Part shown: piece after piece, positions 32,226 through 38,417 of the stretch | Numbering within the stretch: the first letter of the stretch is position 1 | Layout: each line of letters begins with the position of its first letter | Source: Thermohalobaculum sp039821125 | GTDB taxonomy: Bacteria > Pseudomonadota > Alphaproteobacteria > Rhodobacterales > Rhodobacteraceae | Direction: 5' to 3' | NCBI GenBank assembly: GCA_039821125.1 | Contig: JBCBOR010000045.1 | Coordinates: 1-38,417 of the forward strand | Length of the DNA: 38,417 bases | The notes under the pieces: model-generated | What the model was told of the DNA's origin: nothing | The model's database searches: none | Seen by the model: the letters and a program-made list of their open reading frames with translations, nothing else | Program-made: the position numbers and the translations under genes

Positions 32226-33188
32226 ATGACCGCAACGCCCGAGCACAGCGATGACCATCGCCGCGTGATCGGCCGCCTCGGCATCGATCAGCGACGCGCG
32301 CTTGTCGCTCAGTCCGATGGACCGGCTCTGCTCAGGATCGCGCTTCACCTCGGCGCCGTGGCCGCGACCGCCAGCTATGCGGCCCTGCAACTGCCACTCT
32401 GGCCACTGGCCGTTCTGGCCGAAGCGATCGTCCTGACGTTCCTCTTCGCCCCCCTGCACGAATGCATCCACGGCACCGCGTTCCGATCGGACCGGTTGAA
32501 CCGGATCACTGCACATATCTGCGGGTTTCTCGTTCTGCTGACGCCATCGCATTTCCGCTACTTCCACTTGGCGCATCACAGGTTCACCCATGACCCGGAC
32601 CGCGATCCGGAACTGGGCCATCCGAAACCCGTGACACTTGGCGCGCATATCGTCTACCTCAGCGGCCTGCCCGCCTGGTGGAGCCGCATCAAGGGCCTTG
32701 CGACCGAGGCGTGGGGACACGCACCGCCCGCCTATGTCCCAAGGCGCGGCGAGGCGCGCGTCAGGCGCGAGGCACGTGCATACCTCGCGGCCTACGCTGG
32801 CCTTCTGACCGTCAGCCTCGGTCTCGGGTCACCGCTGCTGTTGTTGATCTGGGTGCTGCCGCATCTTCTCGGCCAGCCGCTGATGCGGGCCTACCTGCTG
32901 GCCGAGCATACGGGCTGCCCGCACTCGGACAACATGCTCCTGAACACCCGCACGACCTTCACGACCGGGGCCATACAGTGGCTGGCCTGGAACATGCCCT
33001 ACCATACCGAGCACCACGCCTACCCCGCCGTGCCGTTTCACCAACTGCCGAAGCTGCATGTGCTGATCCAGGATGACCTCGGCACAACGGCAGACGGCTA
33101 TGTCAGATTCAACGCCCGGCACATTGCCGGTCTCGCTGCCACGACCGATACGGCGGCCAACCGCCCCCGCACCGCAGAGAACCGATAG
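32226..33188 (+). CDS. Fatty acid desaturase family membrane di-iron enzyme
   Basis: This 320-residue integral membrane protein has the three histidine clusters that bind the two irons: HECIHGT (HxxxH), HLAHHRFTH (HxxHH) and HTEHHAYP (HxxHH). Hydrophobic stretches include LAVLAEAIVLTFLFAPL and LLTVSLGLGSPLLLLIWVLP. Members introduce double bonds or hydroxyl groups into lipids, sterols or carotenoids, and the substrate cannot be chosen here. I used the ATG at 32226 (MTATPEHSDD); an in-frame ATG at 32169 would add 19 residues, and neither has a good ribosome-binding site. It ends 7 bases from the convergent BLUF gene. Confidence 0.88.
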   Translation: MTATPEHSDDHRRVIGRLGIDQRRALVAQSDGPALLRIALHLGAVAATASYAALQLPLWPLAVLAEAIVLTFLFAPLHECIHGTAFRSDRLNRITAHICGFLVLLTPSHFRYFHLAHHRFTHDPDRDPELGHPKPVTLGAHIVYLSGLPAWWSRIKGLATEAWGHAPPAYVPRRGEARVRREARAYLAAYAGLLTVSLGLGSPLLLLIWVLPHLLGQPLMRAYLLAEHTGCPHSDNMLLNTRTTFTTGAIQWLAWNMPYHTEHHAYPAVPFHQLPKLHVLIQDDLGTTADGYVRFNARHIAGLAATTDTAANRPRTAENR

Positions 33189-33195
33189 ACGGTGT

Positions 33196-33624
33196 CTATT
33201 TGCGCACCGCTGCCCGCAGGTTTGCCAGGGCGCGCTTCTGCTCGGGATTGTCCTCACGCTCTGCCACCGCAAGCTTATGGCCGATGTTGAAGAGGGGCAG
33301 ATCTGGCTGTCCGTTATCGCCCACGAGCACCATGTGCCATTCCGGAAAGGCCCGCTCGGGCATGTGTTTGGCCCAGAGAAGCTCGACATTGCGGTGCCGC
33401 GGGTCTTTCTGGATGGTCTCGAAGAGCGAGACCACCATGTCCTCCTCGCCTTCGAGGAACTGGGCAAAGGTATCTTCATGCAACACGAGTGCACCGGTGA
33501 TGTTGCGTTTGGCGTTGTTCTCATTCGCCACTGCCATGATCGACGAGACTTCCGCGCTCGCCTTGTCCACCGGGACCGCGCTCTGGCTGCGATAGAGCAG
33601 CCGGAATACTGATTTGTCTGACAT
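33196..33624 (-). CDS. BLUF-domain blue-light photoreceptor
   Basis: This 142-residue protein is a stand-alone FAD-binding BLUF domain that should sense blue light. The key residues are recognisable by spacing: Tyr11 in FRLLYRS, Asn37 in ENNAKRNITGAL and Gln55 in FAQFLEGEE, matching Tyr21, Asn45 and Gln63 of AppA. A late WHMVLVG supplies the Trp/Met pair near the flavin. About 40 residues follow as a C-terminal helical cap, with no output enzyme, so it must signal through a partner protein. It is divergent from the dynamin-like GTPase gene (242 bases between starts) and convergent with the desaturase gene. A link to either is only suggested by position. Confidence 0.92.
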   Translation of the reverse strand: MSDKSVFRLLYRSQSAVPVDKASAEVSSIMAVANENNAKRNITGALVLHEDTFAQFLEGEEDMVVSLFETIQKDPRHRNVELLWAKHMPERAFPEWHMVLVGDNGQPDLPLFNIGHKLAVAEREDNPEQKRALANLRAAVRK

Positions 33625-33866
33625 TTACTCTGCACACCTCGGCATGACCTTAACCCCACGCGAGGCCCCACATAGCATGACAACACAGAAAAGACAGGAC
33701 TGTGTGGGGACCCTGCGATCGATGCGCTGCATGGCCATGAAATTGGAAAAAAGTGTGCGCAATCCGCCTCTTATTTCCGCCACAAAAAAAGTGTTAAACC
33801 TAAAGTGTATTTTGCTGCTTAAATAGCACGCGGGTATCTGGGTGAGCTTGTGAGACGTTAACTGTC
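33625..33866. other. Divergent promoter region between BLUF and dynamin-like genes, with AAAGTGT repeats
   Basis: The 242-base gap has an AT-rich core (about 33740-33830) unlike the flanks. AAAGTGT occurs three times in the same orientation at 33750-33756, 33788-33794 and 33802-33808; the first two lie within a 10-base repeat, AAAAAAGTGT, spaced 38 bases apart. These may be regulator sites. A 70-codon frame at 33614-33826 has no supporting signal and I do not call it. Confidence 0.45.
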
Positions 33867-36053
33867 ATGCAGCAGGACAAAACCATAGGCGCGGAACACG
33901 CCGAACAAGTGGACAAACTGCGGGACGCGTATCAGTCGCTCCGCGCGATGGCCTCGTCGGAATTCAAACCGCTGATCAGCACGGAAGAGAAGCGTCTCTC
34001 GGAATGGCGCGCCCGTGTCGCTGTCGTCGGACAGGTCAAGGCCGGCAAAAGCACCTTCCTCGGTGCCCTGATCGGTCAGCCTCGATTCCTGCCGTCCGAG
34101 GTGAACCCCTGGACATCGGTCATCACCAACCTGCACTTCGGGCATCCGGAAGATCCGAAGGCCGGAGGGGTGTTTCACTTTTTCGGCGAGGATGACTGGA
34201 ACCGGATCATCGAAGGCGATCCCAGCACGCGGGAGCTGGCGGAAAAGCTGCTGCCCGGCTTCAAATCCGAGATCCTCGAGCGCCAGGTCGAGACCATGCG
34301 CGCCCGGGCCCGCAAGCGCCTTGGCCAGTTCTACAACGTCCTGCTGGGCCGCGAGCACCGGTACGATTTCATCAGCCGCGAGATCCTCGAGCGCTATGTC
34401 TGCGCCGGTGCGACGGAGGAGAACCCCGAGGATTCCAATCCGGCCAAGGCCGGCCGCTACTCGGACATCACCGAGCGGGCGGACATCTTCTTCCCCGCGG
34501 GCCGTTTCTCGGTCCCGATCATCTTCACCGACACACCGGGTGTGAACGATCCGTTCCTGGTGCGAGACGAATTCACCTGCCGCGCGCTGCTGAAATCGGA
34601 CGTCTTCGTCATGACCCTGTCAGCCCATCAGGCGCTGACCGATGTCGATATCGGCCTGATCCGCATGTTGTCCGCGCACAAGGGCAAGCGGATCGTGATC
34701 TACATCAACCGCATCGATGAACTCGATGATTTCAGCGTGAACGCCGAGCGGATCCAGCAGGATGTGCGTCGGCGGATCGATGAGGCCATCGATGGCCGCG
34801 TCGTGGACGTGGTGATCGGCAGCGCCTACTGGGCAGAGCTTGCGACCTCTGATCTCGACGTACCCGCCCATGCCAAAGCGGCCGAGGAGGCCGCCGCGAC
34901 GCCGGGCATGGACGCGTTTCTCATCAGCCAATGCGGCGAGGCCCCGACAGACCCGCGCCAGCGCCTGCGTGTCGCCTCCGGCCTCGTGTCGGTCGAAGAT
35001 GCCATCGACGCTGCAATTGCAGAACAGGTCGGACAGTCGCTGCGCGAGGAATCCGCTGAAGCGCTCAGGACCATCTCGACGGCGGTCTCGTCTGTGATTG
35101 AACAGCGCCTGAACGATCTGCGCACCGCGGTCGAAGGCGGCGGCGACACGACCTCGCTGGCCGAGGAGGTGCGCGCCTCGCTGCTGTCCCGATCCGACGC
35201 GGCCCGCGCGATCGCGACCGAACTCAATCAGCTTTTCAAGGAAGCGGAGGCGGATAGCGAGAATGTCGTGACCAACTCCTGGGAATCGTTCCGGCGCGAA
35301 CTGGACCTGATCGCGAACGATTTCATCGATCGCCAGACCGAGGCGCTGGAGGAGATCGTGACCTCGCAGTCCTCGGCCTCGTTCTCCTTCGACACGATGG
35401 AGCTTCGCGGCAAGCTGGGGGCGCAGATCAGCCAGAGCTTCGATGGCGCCCGCGAGAAGCTGGACTTCGTCATGACCCGCACGGCCGCACGGGCCAACAA
35501 TCTGCTGAGCCCGCTGCTCGGTGACAGCCGCCTTGCGCTGGATACCGCGAACTTGCCGCACAGCCATATCGCGCCGATCTTCCTGACCGCGACGCAAACC
35601 ATGATGCTGGAATTGACCGGGCCGCGCGGCTGGGCGTTCTGGAAAAGCAGCCGCCTGTCGCCGGAGGAAGCCATTGCCGGGCTCAAGCGGATGATCCTGG
35701 CGGAGTTCTATCCCTCGATCGAGAATCTTGCGGTTCTCTCCCACGGCGCTCTGGTCGAGCGCGCGGCGGAAGGGATGCGGCGCCTGACCTCCCTCTCCAC
35801 CGTCATGGTCGACTCGATCACCGAGCGGGCGCGGGAGATCGACGACAGCCAGGAGGTGCTCGAGACCTCGGGCTCCGAAACCTCGGACACCGACGCGCTG
35901 AAGGCGCAGCTTCAGCGCGAGATCTCGGACGAAGAGAAAAAGATCGAGATGCTCCAGCGCATCTGCGAGCAGTTTCCAAAATCCCCGGAGGCTGACGGGC
36001 AATCGGACACCGAGGATCCCGCCGACCCTGTTCTCGTCAACCGCGCCGTTTGA
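33867..36053 (+). CDS. Dynamin-like large GTPase
   Basis: This 728-residue protein is a bacterial dynamin-family GTPase. The P-loop is GQVKAGKST (55-63). Switch I looks dynamin-like (LPSEVNPWTSVITNL, Thr83). G3 is DTPGVND (222-228) and G4 is the variant NRID (281-284). All motifs needed for GTP hydrolysis seem present. Residues ~390-690 are mostly helical, with many heptad-like stretches such as EEVRASLLSRSDAARAIATE and AEADSENVVTNSWESFRREL, as in the stalk of dynamin-like proteins. LTGPRGWAFWKSSRL near 590-605 could be a membrane-touching tip. The C-terminus is acidic and coiled (LKAQLQREISDEEKKIEMLQ). It lacks clear transmembrane helices. It is followed 113 bases on by a second GTPase-like gene. 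Membrane remodelling is a family expectation, not shown. Confidence 0.85.
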   Translation: MQQDKTIGAEHAEQVDKLRDAYQSLRAMASSEFKPLISTEEKRLSEWRARVAVVGQVKAGKSTFLGALIGQPRFLPSEVNPWTSVITNLHFGHPEDPKAGGVFHFFGEDDWNRIIEGDPSTRELAEKLLPGFKSEILERQVETMRARARKRLGQFYNVLLGREHRYDFISREILERYVCAGATEENPEDSNPAKAGRYSDITERADIFFPAGRFSVPIIFTDTPGVNDPFLVRDEFTCRALLKSDVFVMTLSAHQALTDVDIGLIRMLSAHKGKRIVIYINRIDELDDFSVNAERIQQDVRRRIDEAIDGRVVDVVIGSAYWAELATSDLDVPAHAKAAEEAAATPGMDAFLISQCGEAPTDPRQRLRVASGLVSVEDAIDAAIAEQVGQSLREESAEALRTISTAVSSVIEQRLNDLRTAVEGGGDTTSLAEEVRASLLSRSDAARAIATELNQLFKEAEADSENVVTNSWESFRRELDLIANDFIDRQTEALEEIVTSQSSASFSFDTMELRGKLGAQISQSFDGAREKLDFVMTRTAARANNLLSPLLGDSRLALDTANLPHSHIAPIFLTATQTMMLELTGPRGWAFWKSSRLSPEEAIAGLKRMILAEFYPSIENLAVLSHGALVERAAEGMRRLTSLSTVMVDSITERAREIDDSQEVLETSGSETSDTDALKAQLQREISDEEKKIEMLQRICEQFPKSPEADGQSDTEDPADPVLVNRAV

Positions 36054-36166
36054 TATCGAAAAAATGTGATCCACAGCGCATCCGGGTGTGATATCGCCTG
36101 CCAAAGCACGAGAGCGCACGCGGCCCGAACGGCGTGAGACCAGAATCGGCAGGGGGCGGATAGAAC

Positions 36167-37534
36167 GTGTCTGAAGCAGAACCCGGTCATTCCCGGCGCA
36201 TTGTTGTCGCTGGCGAGTTCAGCTCCGGCAAGTCCTCGGTCGTCAATCTCCTGTTGCGCCGCCCGATCCTGCTGCCCTCGGTCGGGTTGACCGACCGGCC
36301 ACAGATCCGGGTCCGCCATGGCCAGGCTCCCGGGACCATCGTCCACACACAAGACGGCGCCCGGCAAAGCGTGCCCGATCTGGACGCTGCCCTGCGCCGG
36401 ACGGATGTCGCCGAAATCGAGGTTACAACGCCGATCACGACGATGACGGGCTTCGAGGTGATCGAGATGCCTGCACCGCGCAGCGACGTGCTGCCTGCGG
36501 ACTGGATCGCGACGGCCTCGGCGGCGGATATGTTCATCTGGTGCACCATCGCCTCGCAGGCCTGGCGGCTGAGCGAGAAGGAGTACGTCACCCAGTTGCC
36601 GCGTACCCTGCGGGACAGAGCGGTCCTGGCCGTCACGCGCACGGATTTGCTGCGCACGCCCGCGGATCTCGACAAGATCGACAAGCGCCTCAGCCGCGAC
36701 GCCGACGCGTTCTTCCAAGACATCGTTTTTGTGCGCGCTGGTGGGCAACGGGTTGCGCAACTCCATGACGACGTGGTGTGGACCAAATCCGGCGGCGAGA
36801 CGTTGGTATCGCTCGCATCGACCTTCAGTGCCGCAGCACCAGCACCAGCACCAGCGCCCGCGCCTGCGCCCGCCGCCCCAACGGCTGCGGTCGTCGAGGA
36901 TCCTGCCCCGCTGCCCGAGACGAAGACGCCGGACGACCCTGCACCCACTGAGATGCCTCAGGTCGAGGCTGTTGCTGCACGCCAAGAGACGCCCGCCCCG
37001 GAGGAAGCGCCCGCAGTGGCAGAGCCCCTCGCAATGCCGGAGCCTGAGGCCGCGCCAGCGGTACCTCTCCCGGAGCCTGTGCCTGATGCTGCGCCGTCAC
37101 CGGCGCTGGACGACACGCCTCGGCCAGCCGAACCGGACCCCGCCGCCGATGACCCCGTCGCCGATGATCCCGCCTTCGCCGAGGCCCTCGCGCGTCTCAA
37201 GGATCTCCCCGGCTTCGTCGCCGCGTGCGCGGTCGAGACCGAAACCGCCAGCTGCATCGCCTCCGAAGGCACCGCCGATTTCAACGAGCTTTGCTCGCGC
37301 AGCGCCTTCTTCCTGCGCCTTCAGATGATGGCACTGCCCGCGGTTTCCGGCGACACCTCGATCGAGGACATCGTGGTCTCGACGCGCAAGCAGTTCCAGC
37401 TTCTGCGCGCCATCGAATCGACCCCGCGACGGCACATCGTGCTGATCGTCTCGCGCGATGGTGGAAACCTCGCACAGTCTCGCATCGCCATACGAGACGC
37501 AGGACGGAATGTCGTGAACACCGTTCAAGGGTAA
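36167..37534 (+). CDS. Degenerate GTPase domain fused to a roadblock/LC7 domain
   Basis: This 455-residue protein has three parts. Residues 1-220 resemble a dynamin/Era-type GTPase with a good P-loop, GEFSSGKSS (16-24), a switch I echoing the neighbour (LPSVGLTDRPQIRV) and a G4-like VTRTD (156-160). Where DxxG should be it reads IEMPAPRSD, so hydrolysis is doubtful. Residues ~221-333 are a Pro/Ala/Glu-rich flexible linker. Residues ~334-455 are a roadblock/LC7 domain (RLKDLPGFVAACAVETETAS, SIEDIVVSTRKQFQLLRAIE) akin to the free roadblock protein encoded next. The GTG start at 36167 has AGGGGGCGGA upstream. The likely role is to couple the dynamin-like GTPase with roadblock partners, perhaps as an adaptor or regulator; this is inferred. 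Confidence 0.75.
   Translation: MSEAEPGHSRRIVVAGEFSSGKSSVVNLLLRRPILLPSVGLTDRPQIRVRHGQAPGTIVHTQDGARQSVPDLDAALRRTDVAEIEVTTPITTMTGFEVIEMPAPRSDVLPADWIATASAADMFIWCTIASQAWRLSEKEYVTQLPRTLRDRAVLAVTRTDLLRTPADLDKIDKRLSRDADAFFQDIVFVRAGGQRVAQLHDDVVWTKSGGETLVSLASTFSAAAPAPAPAPAPAPAAPTAAVVEDPAPLPETKTPDDPAPTEMPQVEAVAARQETPAPEEAPAVAEPLAMPEPEAAPAVPLPEPVPDAAPSPALDDTPRPAEPDPAADDPVADDPAFAEALARLKDLPGFVAACAVETETASCIASEGTADFNELCSRSAFFLRLQMMALPAVSGDTSIEDIVVSTRKQFQLLRAIESTPRRHIVLIVSRDGGNLAQSRIAIRDAGRNVVNTVQG
36836..36876 (+). repeat. Hexanucleotide Ala-Pro repeat in the GTPase-roadblock linker
   Basis: GCACCA is repeated three times from 36836, followed by GCGCCC/GCGCCT variants. This encodes a run of six Ala-Pro pairs at the start of the flexible linker. 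Such repeats vary in copy number between strains and mark a spacer rather than a folded part. Confidence 0.7.
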
Positions 37535-37835
37535 AAAACCAAGCAATTTAGCGGCTTAGGCCATATTTTCACTTTGCAACTGCCCCAATCTAGCCATCAT
37601 TCACGCGCACATAATGCACCGTGTTGCGAGGCTTTGATCACCAGGTGACTGATCAGGGAAGCGGAACCCGAGCTGACAGAAAGTTCAAGCGTCTCAGGGG
37701 CATATCATCAGACTCTTCAAAGGAAATCTGTTGCCTTGGCGTGCGAAACAGAGTCGATCCGAGGCGGATCCGCCTCTTGTTGAATTGCCGGAGAGATCTG
37801 GCGCGAAGAATGATCTCAAATCACGGAGTGAGTAC
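37535..37835. other. 301-base gap before the roadblock gene, with a dyad
   Basis: No gene is supported here. TGATCA occurs at 37635-37640 and again at 37650-37655, flanking TCACC-A-GGTGA (37638-37648), an 11-base palindrome. A TTG-initiated extension of the roadblock frame (from 37731) and a 79-codon frame at 37621 lack ribosome-binding sites. The gap size suggests that the roadblock gene has its own promoter, though I could not place -10/-35 elements. Confidence 0.45.
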
Positions 37836-38189
37836 ATGTCTATGGATATCTCTGGCCTGAGCGAATTGCCCGGCTTCATCGGCGGCTGTGTCGTCGACAG
37901 TGACACCGGTCTGATGCTGGCCTCGGTCGGCGGTGGTGCGCTCGATATGGAAACCGCCGGTGCCGCGAACACCGAGGTGGTGAAGGCCAAGCTGGCTGCC
38001 ATGAATGCGCTGGGTCTCGACGATGCGATCGAAGACATCCTGATCACGCTGGGCACCCAGTTTCACCTGATCCGCCCACTTCAGCAGAACCCCACCGTCT
38101 TCATGTACGTGGCGCTGCACAAGAAGCAGGCGAACCTCGGCATGGCCCGGATTCAGGTCAAGCAGGTCGAAAGCGGTCTCAAGATCTGA
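37836..38189 (+). CDS. Roadblock/LC7 domain protein
   Basis: This 117-residue protein is a single roadblock/LC7 (MglB-like) domain: LSELPGFIGGCVVDSDTGLM, LASVGGGALDMETAGAANTE, LDDAIEDILITLGTQFHLIR and TVFMYVALHKKQANLGMARI. Bacterial roadblock proteins dimerise and act as GTPase-activating or exchange partners of small Ras-like GTPases (MglB with MglA, or CvnB with CvnD in Streptomyces). It aligns clearly with the C-terminal domain of the preceding fusion protein (shared LPGF, IEDI, QF..LR and NL...RI). The ATG at 37836 is preceded by GGAGTGAG. No MglA-like small GTPase is seen, so its partner is probably one of the two upstream GTPases or the fusion's roadblock domain. Confidence 0.88.
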   Translation: MSMDISGLSELPGFIGGCVVDSDTGLMLASVGGGALDMETAGAANTEVVKAKLAAMNALGLDDAIEDILITLGTQFHLIRPLQQNPTVFMYVALHKKQANLGMARIQVKQVESGLKI

Positions 38190-38318
38190 GCCTGTGCGGG
38201 GCGCCCGCCCCGCCATGACACGGCCCGTGCCGCTTCACATGCGGCCCGGGCAATCTAGCCGGGCGAAACGTGCACGAGCGCCCGGGGCCGCGAAACCGTG
38301 CGCCGCTCGGTTTGAGCG
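38190..38318. terminator. Convergent 3' region with hairpins after the roadblock gene
   Basis: GCGGGGC (38197-38203) pairs with GCCCCGC (38208-38214) around 4 bases, 8 bases after the roadblock stop, and probably ends that transcript although no T-run follows. GCCCGG/CCGGGC at 38244-38264 and CGCTC/GAGCG at 38305-38319 are weaker dyads that could serve the minus-strand gene. Confidence 0.5.
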
Positions 38319-38417
38319 TCACACTCCAACGAAGTCGAAATCGTCGTCGGCCAGCAGGCCGGACTGCACGCCGGACAGCAGGATCGTGTCAGTCCCATCC
38401 GTGATCAGCGCGCCGCC
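38319..38417 (-). CDS. C-terminal end of an RTX/calcium-binding-like protein (cut by window edge)
   Basis: Only the last 32 codons are present, reading GGALITDGTDTILLSGVQSG then LLADDDFDFVGV and a TGA at 38319-38321. The pattern GTDTILLSGV...DDFDF is typical of the C-terminal end after nonapeptide repeats in secreted hemolysin-type calcium-binding proteins of Rhodobacterales, which leave through type I secretion. The repeats themselves lie outside the window, so the family is likely but not proven. Confidence 0.6.
   Translation of the reverse strand, partial: GGALITDGTDTILLSGVQSGLLADDDFDFVGV

Noticed and set aside
33614..33826. 70-codon plus-strand frame upstream of the dynamin-like gene
   Set aside because: It overlaps the BLUF start and the likely divergent promoters; no ribosome-binding site and no recognisable sequence pattern.
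33867..36053. Reading the large GTPase as an MglA-type small GTPase partner of roadblock
   Set aside because: At 728 residues, with a dynamin-like switch I and a long helical C-terminal part, it is far from the ~200-residue MglA family.
34620..36119. 499-codon open frame antisense to the dynamin-like gene
   Set aside because: Composition is that of a shadow frame and the plus-strand gene has intact GTPase motifs.
37621..37860. 79-codon frame overlapping the roadblock start
   Set aside because: Basic, low-pattern translation and wrong-frame overlap with a well-supported start (GGAGTGAG before 37836).
1..38417. Mobile elements, CRISPR arrays, tRNA or rRNA genes
   Set aside because: No transposase or integrase motifs, no regularly spaced repeats, and no cloverleaf or rRNA stretches were found by reading; a tRNA search tool was not available.

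Overview
The window is GC-rich (low 60s percent by eye), densely coded DNA that reads as an alphaproteobacterium of the order Rhodobacterales (Roseobacter/Rhodobacter type). The grounds are a cytochrome c oxidase assembly operon laid out ctaC-ctaB-small ORF-ctaG-ctaE-surf1-thrC-M16 protease with tldD divergent from it, an rluA-rpoH pair, Tad/Cpa pilus genes of alphaproteobacterial type, a consensus CtrA box, and a C-terminal fragment of an RTX-like protein. I saw no rRNA, tRNA, CRISPR array, insertion sequence or prophage.

Layout. 1-2855 (minus): polyamine-type ABC transporter, ATPase then binding protein then a permease cut by the window edge. 3074-3670 (minus): membrane-anchored protein of unknown function. 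3929-8860: Tad pilus genes, with a TadD-like lipoprotein divergent from tadA-tadB-tadC. 9187-13276: a CheB-CheR-PAS-histidine kinase fusion and a single-domain response regulator, behind a CtrA-box promoter. 13323-17922: racemase-type CoA transferase, P1-family self-processing peptidase, a small membrane protein, RluA-type pseudouridine synthase and RpoH. 18007-21219: cytochrome P450, then an ArsR/SRPBCC/DUF899-type/VOC cluster. 21238-24615: stand-alone DsbD N-terminal-like protein, YqgE/AlgH, GNAT, M16 protease. 24612-30390 (minus): thrC plus oxidase subunits II and III and assembly factors; no subunit I gene is present. 30583-33188: tldD and a fatty-acid-desaturase-type membrane enzyme. 33196-38189: a BLUF blue-light sensor divergent from a dynamin-like GTPase, then a degenerate-GTPase/roadblock fusion and a free roadblock protein. 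38319-38417: last codons of an RTX-like protein on the minus strand.

The strongest candidate for an undescribed system is 33867-38189. A large dynamin-type GTPase is followed by a protein that joins a GTPase-like domain, lacking a recognisable DxxG motif, through a long Pro/Ala/Glu linker to a roadblock/LC7 domain, and then by a free roadblock protein clearly related to that domain. Roadblock proteins regulate small GTPases elsewhere (MglB on MglA); here the only intact GTPase in the locus is dynamin-like. A BLUF photoreceptor starts divergently from it. A light-linked or membrane-remodelling role is inference only.

Other regulatory signals: the CtrA box and -10 before the CheB/CheR kinase; two matched dyads at the arsR promoter, one spanning its start codon; a perfect 12-bp dyad before the P450; divergent start codons of rluA and its neighbour overlapping in CCATGG; and strong hairpins inside the polyamine and oxidase operons. 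Coordinates and starts were set by hand from reading frames and ribosome-binding sites; family names rest on recognised motifs, not on database searches.
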